This document shows, piece by piece, positions 45,776 through 52,640 of a stretch of 52,640 bases of DNA. Under the pieces are notes generated by a model. The model saw nothing but the letters and a program-made list of their open reading frames with translations, made no database searches and was not told the DNA's origin. Positions within the stretch are counted from its first letter, which is position 1; each line of letters opens with the position of its first letter. Location of the stretch: NCBI GenBank assembly GCA_964194555.1, contig CAXMMT010000083.1:1-52640 (forward strand), in the 5' to 3' direction. Source of the stretch: SZUA-217 sp964194555 (GTDB taxonomy: Bacteria; Actinomycetota; Acidimicrobiia; Spongiisociales; ZC4RG35). The position numbers and the translations under genes were made by a program.

Positions 45776-46888
45776 ATGGAGGCACACTTTGCAGCGAAAC
45801 GTCTGGCGGGCAAGGCCGAACTTGCTTATTCGCCGCCGGGCGGTCCCGGGGACGACGTTGTCCGTGACCCGGAGGAACTCGAGTTCGCCTCGACCGAGAT
45901 GGCCGCAGCTCTGAATTTGACCCGGAGGGCTGCTGACGCCGATATGGGTCTGGCCTACCAACTATGTGAACGTCTACCCGCGGTGTGGAAAGCTTTGGAT
46001 GAGGGTCGGATCGATGTTCGTCGGGCTCGGGAGTTCGACAACCAGACTGCTCATCTCTCAACCGGCGAAGCTCGTGATCTCGTCGACCGTGTCATCGCCG
46101 ACGCGACTGACCTCACCACCGGCCAGCTCAGAGCCCGCCTCCAACGCCTGTGTCTGGAAGTCGACCCGCAAGCCGCGAAGACCCGATACGACGAAGGCGT
46201 TGGTGAACGGCGTCTCCAAAGGGAGGCCAATCCCGATGGGACCGCCAGTCTCTTGGTACTCAACCTGGCACCCAACAAGACCGGAGCGGCCTTCACCAAG
46301 ATCAACGACCTCGCCCAACGTCTGAAACAAAAGGGGGATCCCCGGACGATGGATCAAATCCGGGCCGACGTGTTCCTCGACCTGCTCATCGGTGGCCACC
46401 GAGCCAAAACGTCACGCAAAGGCGTTGTCGACATCCGGGTCGACTTGAAAACACTCACCGAACTGACCGAGATTCCTGGAGAACTCGCCGGATACGGCCC
46501 GGTCATTGCAGACATCGCCCGACAAATAGCCCTTGACCAGCCAGACGCAGAGTTTCGGTTCGCGGTCACCAGTGACGATGGTCAGATAGTCCACGTCGGC
46601 ACCACCAAACGGCGACCCACAGCTTCGATGAAACGACTGGTGCACGCCCAACATCCAACCTGTGTGTTCCGCGGATGTCGGATGCCCGCAACCGACTGCG
46701 ACATCGACCACACCATTGCAGTATCCGACGGCGGACCCGCCACCGACTGCAACCTGGCTCCTCTATGCCGCTACCACCACCGGGCTAAACACGACGGTGG
46801 CTGGAAATATGTGATACATCGCGACGGATTCACTTTCACCAGCCCCCTCGGCCACATCTACACCACATCAGGAATCCCACCGCCCTAG
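45776..46888 (+). pseudogene. DUF222/HNH endonuclease, 5' end missing
   Basis: From ATG 45776 there are 370 residues with a C-terminal HNH nuclease (CVFRGCRMPATDCDIDHTIAVSDGG, LCRYHHRAKHDGGW) preceded by a DUF222 domain, the 13E12-like family abundant in actinobacteria. The same frame upstream also encodes family sequence (ETVDPTRLNGHDAVRY, then VKASARMEAHF) back to about 45700. A TAA at 45662-45664 closes the frame, and no ATG, GTG or TTG lies between. The gene has therefore lost its normal start, or begins internally at 45776 with a shortened DUF222 domain. Confidence 0.7.
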
Positions 46889-46904
46889 GAGTCCGGCTCA
46901 GCCG

Positions 46905-46944
46905 AGAAACGAACTCAATTCGTCGAGAACCCGGTCCGGATGTG
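46905..46944 (-). repeat. Degenerate copy of the hydrolase 3' end
   Basis: 40 bp matching 48215-48254 at 37 positions. On the minus strand it still reads HPDRVLDELSSFLG and, at the same relative place, a stop codon. It is a remnant of the tail of the alpha/beta hydrolase gene, now 1.3 kb away from the intact copy. Confidence 0.8.
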
Positions 46945-46948
46945 CCTT

Positions 46949-46966
46949 CGTTACGTTTCTGTAACG
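46949..46966. promoter_or_regulatory. Inverted repeat upstream of the membrane protein gene
   Basis: CGTTAC-GTTTCT-GTAACG is a perfect 6-bp inverted repeat 40 bp before the GTG at 47006. It could be an operator for that gene or a small terminator. Confidence 0.3.
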
Positions 46967-47005
46967 GTGTGTGGTTTGAATCTGCTGCTGTGGTGAGGAT
47001 CTAGC

Positions 47006-48181
47006 GTGAGCTCTGTCAGGCGGGCGTTTCCGTGGGTGTGGACAGCGTTGGTTGGGGTTGCCGGTGTTGCTCTCACGGTGGACCTCTACTCGCCGGAGTC
47101 ACGCTCCGAATTACCGGCATCCGCCATGGCTGTTGTGCTGGTGGTCCTGTTGTCTGCTCTTGGGTTCGTTGTCAGCGCCCACCAGCCCGGCAACAGGATT
47201 GCATGGCTACTTCACTCCACGGTGGTGATCTTGTTGCTTCTGACCGTCACCTCTCCTGTGGTGGAGTCTGGCCAGCCGATCGCTCCAACCTTCTGGGATT
47301 ACACCGCCATTGTCATCAACCAGGGGATCGGGCTCACCCTCCTCTACCCGGCGTTTCTGATCCTCTTCATCTTTCCTACGGGTCGTTTTCTCACCAGACG
47401 GTGGAGTTGGGCGGGATGGCTCGGTGCATTCTTCGTTCCTGGGATGCTGCTGGCAGTCTTGTTCTCCGAACGGCTAGGTCCGCTGCCGATCGAAGAGAAC
47501 TGGGGGATACCGAACCCGATCGGATTCCTTCCAACGGGAGTGGCGGAGGCTGTGAACCCTGCCTGGCTTCTTGGGATGTTCGGGATCGCCATTGGAGGTG
47601 TCGCGACGATAATTGTCAGGTACCGGAGGTCGGATCATCTGGTCCGCACTCAAGTCAAATGGGTCCTTTACACCTCCGTGATCTCCGCCGCTGGCCTCAT
47701 CGCGATGCCGCTCGGTCTTTTCGATGGCAACCCGACGCTCTTCGGGATTCTCTTCCTCACCGTCATCGGGATCACCCCGGTTGCAATCACCATTGCAATA
47801 ACCAGATACAAGCTGTTTGAAATCGACCGGCTCATATCCCGAACTCTGAGCTATACCATCGTCATCGGCATGCTGGCGCTGGCATTTCTCGGGTTGGTGA
47901 CACTGGTGACCAGCCTGCTACCCACACAAAACGCCCTTGCTGTGGCCGCATCCACACTGGCCGTCGTAGCGCTGTTCAATCCACTTAGAAGACGAGTCCA
48001 AAAGGCAGTAGACCGACGATTTAACCGGTCGGCCTACCAAGCCGAAGCTGTCTCCGACGAGTTCGCCGCCAAGCTACGGGAATCCCTCACCGTTGAACAA
48101 CTGGTCGAGGTATGGCAGAGCACGGTTGAAGAATCACTCCAGCCGACCGTCAGCAGCATCTGGCTCAACCAGACTCCGTGA
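47006..48181 (+). CDS. Polytopic membrane protein resembling a sensor-kinase input domain
   Basis: A 391-residue protein with about nine hydrophobic segments. The end of the membrane region and the following FNPLRRRVQKAVDRRFNRSAYQA match the region that precedes the kinase core in a family of actinobacterial sensor proteins. No histidine-kinase or ATPase domain follows; the protein ends about 50 residues later. It may be a truncated sensor or a stand-alone receptor. The start is GTG with GAGG about 8 nt upstream. It is flanked by direct repeats of the hydrolase tail. Confidence 0.7.
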   Translation: MSSVRRAFPWVWTALVGVAGVALTVDLYSPESRSELPASAMAVVLVVLLSALGFVVSAHQPGNRIAWLLHSTVVILLLLTVTSPVVESGQPIAPTFWDYTAIVINQGIGLTLLYPAFLILFIFPTGRFLTRRWSWAGWLGAFFVPGMLLAVLFSERLGPLPIEENWGIPNPIGFLPTGVAEAVNPAWLLGMFGIAIGGVATIIVRYRRSDHLVRTQVKWVLYTSVISAAGLIAMPLGLFDGNPTLFGILFLTVIGITPVAITIAITRYKLFEIDRLISRTLSYTIVIGMLALAFLGLVTLVTSLLPTQNALAVAASTLAVVALFNPLRRRVQKAVDRRFNRSAYQAEAVSDEFAAKLRESLTVEQLVEVWQSTVEESLQPTVSSIWLNQTP

Positions 48182-48207
48182 GGCGTCACCAGCGGAGGCC
48201 GGTCGCC

Positions 48208-49107
48208 CTAACCCAGAAACGAGCTCAATTCGTCGAGAATCCGGTCCGGATGCGTCCAAACCACCTCATGGCGTGCATCTACAACTTCGACCACCCTGGC
48301 GTCCGGGATCAGGCCGGCCAGTTCGTATTGCCATGCGGGCGGCACCAGGAGGTCGTCCGTCGGGATGATCACCATCGTCTTGATGCCAAGTTTGCCAACC
48401 CAGCGTCGCGAGTCGAACCTCACCGCAGCCAGCGTCGCCTGCGCCCCGGTGTCAGGGATTCGCCGATGGTTCTCCTCCCACAACCAGCGGCCGTGCATGT
48501 GCTCCACGGCACCGCCGGCACGTAGGTACCCGGTTCGAACCTCGGGGGTGCCCACACCTGTGAATCGTTCCCAGGCACGAGTGAGGATGGCGCCCAGCTG
48601 GCGAATCCATCTCATCTCTTTGGGATGGGATGCGAGTGTGGCTATCAAGACGAGACTCGAAACTCGACCAGGATGACGATATGCGAGCGCCTGGGCGATG
48701 GCTCCGCCCATCGAGTAGCCCACGACATCGATTGCCCTGACATCGAGGTCGTCGAGAACGGCGTCGATGTCATCGGCGACATCCTCGACTTCATATCGCT
48801 GGGATGCCTGAGGGGCCATCCCGTGGTTGCGATGGTCGACCATGATCACCCGTCGATCAGTCGCCAGCTTTGGGCCGATCTGATACCACTCTCCGAGGGA
48901 AGATCCCCCTAACCCATGGATCAGGAGGATGGGATCGGCGTCCTCCGACCCGGCCTCACGAACCAGAAACTCTTCGTCTCCAACGAAGACCGTTCGCCCT
49001 GGCAATCGCCAAGGGTGCTCCTGAGGAGCCTTGAATTGGGGCTTGTAGGTCGGCCCAAAGAGTCTCCACGCCAGCCACGAGCCGGCTACCCATCGCAACA
49101 ACCTCAT
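48208..49107 (-). CDS. Alpha/beta hydrolase
   Basis: A 299-residue hydrolase. The oxyanion block is LLIHGLGGSSLGEW, the nucleophile elbow GYSMGGAIAQALAY (Ser of GYSMG), and the acid and His residues lie in IIPTDDLLVPP and DARHEVVWTHPDRI. The N-terminus has a hydrophobic stretch (LLRWVAGSWLAWRLFG) that may anchor it to the membrane. ATG overlaps the ferredoxin stop (ATGA). The last codons are duplicated at 46905-46944. The substrate is unknown. Confidence 0.88.
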   Translation of the reverse strand: MRLLRWVAGSWLAWRLFGPTYKPQFKAPQEHPWRLPGRTVFVGDEEFLVREAGSEDADPILLIHGLGGSSLGEWYQIGPKLATDRRVIMVDHRNHGMAPQASQRYEVEDVADDIDAVLDDLDVRAIDVVGYSMGGAIAQALAYRHPGRVSSLVLIATLASHPKEMRWIRQLGAILTRAWERFTGVGTPEVRTGYLRAGGAVEHMHGRWLWEENHRRIPDTGAQATLAAVRFDSRRWVGKLGIKTMVIIPTDDLLVPPAWQYELAGLIPDARVVEVVDARHEVVWTHPDRILDELSSFLG

Positions 49108-49529
49108 GGCTTCAGATCTCCAGTCGTGAAACTCAGCTCATCCACCGGTCGTCCTCCGGCCAGATGCTCGTCAATGATCCTGTCGAGTTTGTCGGCATCC
49201 AAACGGGCGTACCAGGTGCCATCGGGATAGACCACGGCGATGGCACCTTGCTCGCAGATTCGCAGACAGTCGACCTTGGAACGGAGGACAGTTCCCTGGC
49301 CTGGCTCGACCCGATCGGGATCACGGTCCATCTCACCTTGCCACCTGGGAGGTGCAGAAGTCATGTTCGCCTTCTTCAGTCTTGACTTGAGATGACGCCA
49401 CAGCTCGTTGGTGAACTCACGCGAAGCGCATTTCGGATTACTCTGGTCGGCGCAGAGGAAGATGTGTCGCTCGACCCCGGGGATGGAGAGAGCAGCGGCG
49501 ATGTTCTCGAGGCGTTCGTCGGGCTTCAT
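49104..49529 (-). CDS. Thioredoxin-like [2Fe-2S] ferredoxin
   Basis: A 141-residue protein of the thioredoxin-fold ferredoxin family, like the NuoE C-terminal domain. Four cluster-type Cys are present: HIFLCADQSNPKC (C-x7-C) near residues 26-34 and VDCLRICEQGAIAVVYPDG (C-x3-C) near residues 88-92. It lies 24 bp after selD and overlaps the hydrolase start, so it is cotranscribed with selD. A role as electron donor is inferred; its link to selenium metabolism is unknown. Confidence 0.87.
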   Translation of the reverse strand: MKPDERLENIAAALSIPGVERHIFLCADQSNPKCASREFTNELWRHLKSRLKKANMTSAPPRWQGEMDRDPDRVEPGQGTVLRSKVDCLRICEQGAIAVVYPDGTWYARLDADKLDRIIDEHLAGGRPVDELSFTTGDLKP

Positions 49530-49553
49530 GGATTCGATCTTCGTTGGGTCAAG

Positions 49554-50576
49554 TTAGACGACATTCAGAGTCTTCCCGGAAGTGAGTCGTCCGATTATCG
49601 AGGAGCCGGGCACAGCCCGGAGATACCCATCCGATGAACCCTCTGGCAACGCCACGAGCAGACCCCCTGACGTTTGAGCATCCACGAGCAGACGCAACTG
49701 GTCGTCGTCAACCCTCGAATCGACGGTGGGCTCGAGCGACTCGAGGTTTCTCTGCGAACCTCCGGCCCAGATGCCCTGGGCCAGCAGGTCGGCGACGCCC
49801 CGCATGATCGGCACCCGGTCGAATTCGACTACGGCACCAACGCCGGATGCTTCACACACCTCACGGAGATGGCCCAAGAGCCCGAACCCGGTCACATCCG
49901 TGGCGGCGTTGGCATGGTGACCACGAAGGGCCGCTCCGGCCACGGCATTGAGCGTGGCCATGCTCTCGATGGCTTCATCTGCCAGGTCGGAGGGACATTT
50001 CTCTCGCTTGATCGCCGTGGTGATGATTCCCATACCGAGTGGCTTGGTGAGGATCAGCACATCATCGGCCTGACCGCCACTGTTGGAAACCAGGACGTCG
50101 GAGTCGGCGACACCCGTAACGGCAAATCCGTAAGTGGGTTCCGGGCTGTCGATGGAATGGCCACCGACAACCGTACAGTCGGCATCGGCCATCACGTCCA
50201 TTCCACCGCTTACCACCTCGCTTGCCAGGTCGAACGGAAGCACGTCTCGGGGCCAGGCCAGGTACTGGAGGGCGGTGAGAGGTGTCGCCCCCATCGCGTA
50301 GATGTCGCTCAGAGCGTTGGCGGCCGCGATGCGGCCCCAATCGGTCGCCCCATCGACAACAGGGGTGAAGATGTCAACGGTCTGCACCAGGGCGCGACCG
50401 TCTCCCAACGCATATACGCCGGCGTCGTCGCTCGTCCCGATCCCGATCAGGAGATCGGGGTGGGATGTTGCAGTGTGGTTTTTCACGGGACCCAGAACCT
50501 GAGCCAGCTCGGCGGGGCCAAGCTTGCAAGCTCAGCCGGAGCCGTGGCTATATCTGGTGAGACGGGTTTCGGTCAC
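49554..50576 (-). CDS. selD: Selenophosphate synthetase with in-frame UGA, probably selenocysteine-containing
   Basis: Makes selenophosphate from selenide and ATP, the selenium donor for Sec-tRNA. Read from GTG 50576 through UGA 50532-50534, it is 340 residues and begins MTETRLTRYSHGSG-U-ACKLGPAEL. This aligns with the E. coli start LTQYSHGAGCGCK, so Sec15 replaces the catalytic Cys and Lys18 is the essential Lys. ATP and metal motifs follow (GTSDDAGVY, NALSDIYAMG, GGHSIDSPEPTYGFAVTG). TAACCT lies 7 nt before the GTG, supporting this start. A gene call from GTG 50486 would lose the catalytic site. It is divergent from greA. Confidence 0.93.
50506..50524 (-). promoter_or_regulatory. Predicted SECIS hairpin of selD
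   Basis: AGCTTGGC-CCC-GCCGAGCT pairs over 8 bp (one G-U), starting 7 nt after the UGA, so the loop begins at about nt 16. Position and stem length fit the bacterial SECIS range. The tight loop lacks a leading G unless the last pairs open, so the fit is weaker than in the DUF3179 gene. Confidence 0.5.
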
Positions 50577-50583
50577 GCCTGTG

Positions 50584-50589
50584 AGGTTA
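50584..50589 (-). promoter_or_regulatory. Leaderless -10 box of selD
   Basis: TAACCT is 7 nt before GTG 50576, the spacing expected when transcription starts at the start codon. It supports the upstream start that includes the UGA. Confidence 0.55.
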
Positions 50590-50628
50590 AGGCAATAACC
50601 CTCGCACCTGAATTATCCTCATGGTCCT

Positions 50629-51105
50629 ATGTCTGATCAGTCAACCTTTCTCACCCCGGCGGCTTTCAAGAAAGCCCAGGACGAGTTGGACTTCCTCAAA
50701 GTCGACGGTCGCAGGGAGATCTCGGAGCGGATCGCCGAGGCGCGCTCTCACGGCGACCTGCGCGAAAACGCCGACTACGACGCGGCGAAAAACGAGCAGG
50801 GTCTGATGGAGGCCCGAATCCGGAAGCTCGAACATGTGATCGACACCGCCGAGGTAGGCGAGGTTTCAGACACCGGAAAGGTTCAGGTTGGCTCCGTGGT
50901 GACCGTTGTCGACGACGATGGCGACGAGCTGGAGTACTTCGTCGCCCCACAGGAGAACAAGTCACCCGGTCTCCTCCTGGCCTCTCCCACAAGTCCGCTG
51001 GGCTCGGCGCTGATAGGGGCATCTGTCGGCGACGACGTCTCTTACACGGCTCCGGCTGGAACCTTCACCGTCAACGTCACCGCCGTACGCCCCTACGAGG
51101 GGTGA
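50629..51105 (+). CDS. greA: Transcription elongation factor GreA
   Basis: A 158-residue factor that rescues backtracked RNA polymerase by stimulating transcript cleavage. The N-terminal coiled coil has the tip motif GDLRENADYDAAKNEQG with the acidic residues that reach the active site, and the C-terminal FKBP-like domain follows (VGSVVTVVDDDGDELEYFV). TATCCT lies 9 nt before ATG 50629. The stop overlaps the mgtE start. Confidence 0.96.
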   Translation: MSDQSTFLTPAAFKKAQDELDFLKVDGRREISERIAEARSHGDLRENADYDAAKNEQGLMEARIRKLEHVIDTAEVGEVSDTGKVQVGSVVTVVDDDGDELEYFVAPQENKSPGLLLASPTSPLGSALIGASVGDDVSYTAPAGTFTVNVTAVRPYEG

Positions 51106-52505
51106 GACTTCGACTCCGAAGCCCGCGTCAGCTTGCAAAGAGGCTCCTCGCCGCCGCACAACGCGAGCCCGAGGATGTCGCCGACTATCTCGATCTGAAA
51201 ACCGAGGAGTGGGAAGCCCTGGCCGGGGCGGCACCGGGGGATGCCGCCGACGTGCTCGAGCAGTTGGAGGAGGACGCCGCTGCACGATTGTTATCTGAGC
51301 TCGGGCATGGCGACGCCGCCGAGGTCCTCGAGGAGATCGCACCGGAGTTAGCTGCCGAGCTGATCGAACAGGTCCCCCTGGGAAACCTGGCCGCGGTGCT
51401 CAACGAGATGCCTGGCGAGGCCGCCGCCGACCTCATCGACGAACTCGACGAAGACATCCAGGAAGACATCTTCGCAGCGATGACCGATGAGGCAGAGCAA
51501 GGAGTTCGCGACCTTCTCGTCTACCCATCAGACAGCGCCGGGGGTCTGATGACCACCGAGATCGCCGCCTTGCCGCTTGGACTGACCACCGGCGAGGCGA
51601 TCGAGCGGATCCGCCAGTTGCACGCCGAATACGAAGACCTCTCATATGTCTACGTGGTCAACGATGACAACCAACTTCAGGGGGTCATCTCGTTTCGCGA
51701 CCTCGTATTCAGGAGACCGGGGGCTCCCCTGGCCGATGTCATGGTTGCCGACCCCGCAGCGGTAACCGCCCACACCGACCGTGAGGAGGTGGCCGATCTG
51801 TGTCAGCGCTATCACCTCTTCGGTGTCCCTGTGACGGCTGACGACGGAACCCTGCTGGGAATGGTCACCACCGATGCGGTCATCGAAGCGGTTCAGGACG
51901 AAGCCACCGAGGATTTTGCCGCTGCGGTCGGGGCAGGCATCAAAGAAACCGTCTACTCAGACGTCACCGAGTCTTTCCGAATGCGGGCGCCCTGGTTGGT
52001 TCTCAACCTCTTCCTGGCACTGGGCGTCGCCTTGGTCATCGAGCAGCAGACAGGCCTGATCAGCAGAGAACCCGTTCTGGCCGCACTCATGCCGGTAATC
52101 GCGCTACTCGGCGGCAATGGCGGTATTCAGAGTCTCGCGGTGATGATCAGATCCCTTGCCACCGACGACGTGCCCCGTGCCCAGGTTCCGAGGATCCTGG
52201 CCCGTCAAGCTGGCGTCGGCGCCCTCAACGGTCTCCTCCTGGCTGTGGTTGCTTCAGGGCTCACCTTCGTCCTCGCCACCACCGGTGTCTTCAATACGAC
52301 TTCGGAACCGGCGACCCTGGCCGTTGTTGTAGCCATTGCCTCTCTGGCCAACCTCGTCGTTGCGACCGTGGCCGGGACTGCGATCCCGCTGATTCTGAGG
52401 AGACTCGCCCAGGACCCGGCCCTCGCCTCGTCGATCTTCGTTACCTTGATCACCGACGTCGTCGGTTTTGGCGGATTTCTCCTCGTGGCAGGCCTTCTGC
52501 TCTAG
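51102..52505 (+). CDS. mgtE: Magnesium transporter MgtE
   Basis: A 467-residue Mg2+ channel. The N-terminal helical repeat domain (about 1-135: ADVLEQLEEDAAARLLSEL and similar), two CBS domains (about 140-260, from YPSDSAGGLMTTEIAALPLG) that sense Mg2+, and five membrane helices follow. The pore motif is LPVIALLGGNGGIQSLAVM-like (AALMPVIALLGGNGG). GTG overlaps the greA stop (GTGA). Confidence 0.96.
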   Translation: MRLRLRSPRQLAKRLLAAAQREPEDVADYLDLKTEEWEALAGAAPGDAADVLEQLEEDAAARLLSELGHGDAAEVLEEIAPELAAELIEQVPLGNLAAVLNEMPGEAAADLIDELDEDIQEDIFAAMTDEAEQGVRDLLVYPSDSAGGLMTTEIAALPLGLTTGEAIERIRQLHAEYEDLSYVYVVNDDNQLQGVISFRDLVFRRPGAPLADVMVADPAAVTAHTDREEVADLCQRYHLFGVPVTADDGTLLGMVTTDAVIEAVQDEATEDFAAAVGAGIKETVYSDVTESFRMRAPWLVLNLFLALGVALVIEQQTGLISREPVLAALMPVIALLGGNGGIQSLAVMIRSLATDDVPRAQVPRILARQAGVGALNGLLLAVVASGLTFVLATTGVFNTTSEPATLAVVVAIASLANLVVATVAGTAIPLILRRLAQDPALASSIFVTLITDVVGFGGFLLVAGLLL

Positions 52506-52640
52506 CTACCAATCACGAACTCGCCGAACTCCGCGAACGGGCCTTGGAACTTCATCGTGTCACCACCGATGAGGCTGACGAAGTGGTTTTCGTCGAGAAG
52601 GCTCTGCTGCGCCTCCGTTCGCTGGTCCTCAGGGATCACG
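52502..52640 (-). CDS. C-terminal end of an unidentified protein (partial)
   Basis: An open minus-strand frame enters from the right edge and ends at TAG 52502-52504, interlocked with the mgtE stop. The 45 visible residues include DENHFVSLIGGDTMKFQGP and end FGEFVIGS. No motif is recognised. Convergent tail-to-tail packing, seen elsewhere in the window, supports a real gene. Confidence 0.5.
   Translation of the reverse strand, partial: VIPEDQRTEAQQSLLDENHFVSLIGGDTMKFQGPFAEFGEFVIGS

Overview
The window looks like a chromosomal segment of a G+C-rich actinomycete (Actinomycetota), probably an uncultured Acidimicrobiia-like lineage. The phylum call rests on a WhiB-family Fe-S regulator, the NucS mismatch endonuclease, an F420-type LLM oxidoreductase, a DUF222/HNH endonuclease and an aa3 oxidase with a prokaryotic subunit IV. 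The class is an inference. Many start codons are GTG or TTG. At least nine genes have a TANNNT box 6-8 nt before the start codon, which points to widespread leaderless transcription.

Layout. 1-8.0 kb: rpsL (partial), rpoC and rpoB on the minus strand, with two candidate promoters before rpoB. 8-16.2 kb: a Crp/Fnr regulator and a divergent VanW protein; an operon of a DUF3179 gene interrupted by an in-frame UGA, a small membrane protein and an MFS transporter; a small heat-shock protein with an operator over its -35 box; an overlapping operon of aspartic-protease-like protein, RimK-like ligase and AstE/AspA-like deacylase; and WhiB. 16.2-26 kb: repeat element A, acyl-CoA dehydrogenase, M50 protease, M20 dipeptidase, the operon DUF454-MFS-nucS-trmL, then fructose-bisphosphate aldolase, NhaA and a 56-residue zinc-ribbon protein. 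26-36.8 kb: a 5'-3' exonuclease, a GntR regulator with a broken DUF1648 partner, a rhodanese, a sulfite-oxidase-like enzyme, Tag, a YbdK-type ligase, an LLM enzyme, Lgt, a GNAT protein, repeat element B and an unknown membrane protein. 36.8-45.6 kb: a cytochrome oxidase operon (ctaB, thioredoxin-like lipoprotein, ctaC, ctaD, ctaE, subunit IV, ctaG) that runs into an aminotransferase, repeat element C and a short serA. 45.7-52.6 kb: an HNH gene without a normal 5' end, a membrane protein flanked by a duplicated hydrolase tail, the operon selD-ferredoxin-hydrolase, greA, mgtE and the end of an unidentified gene.

The most notable result is a selenocysteine system. The DUF3179 gene has UGA where its family normally has the first Cys of a CPLC motif, giving a UxxC motif followed by a hairpin that meets the bacterial SECIS rules. 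The selenophosphate synthetase gene in the same window also reads through an in-frame UGA at its catalytic position. A selenium-supply enzyme and a second selenoprotein therefore lie about 37 kb apart, and ordinary gene calling would split or truncate both.

The second notable result is a family of three roughly 150-168 bp long-hairpin repeats (A, B, C). They share a 51-bp core. The flanking arms differ in sequence between copies but stay self-complementary, and the core hairpin shows compensatory changes. All three lie at or next to gene ends.
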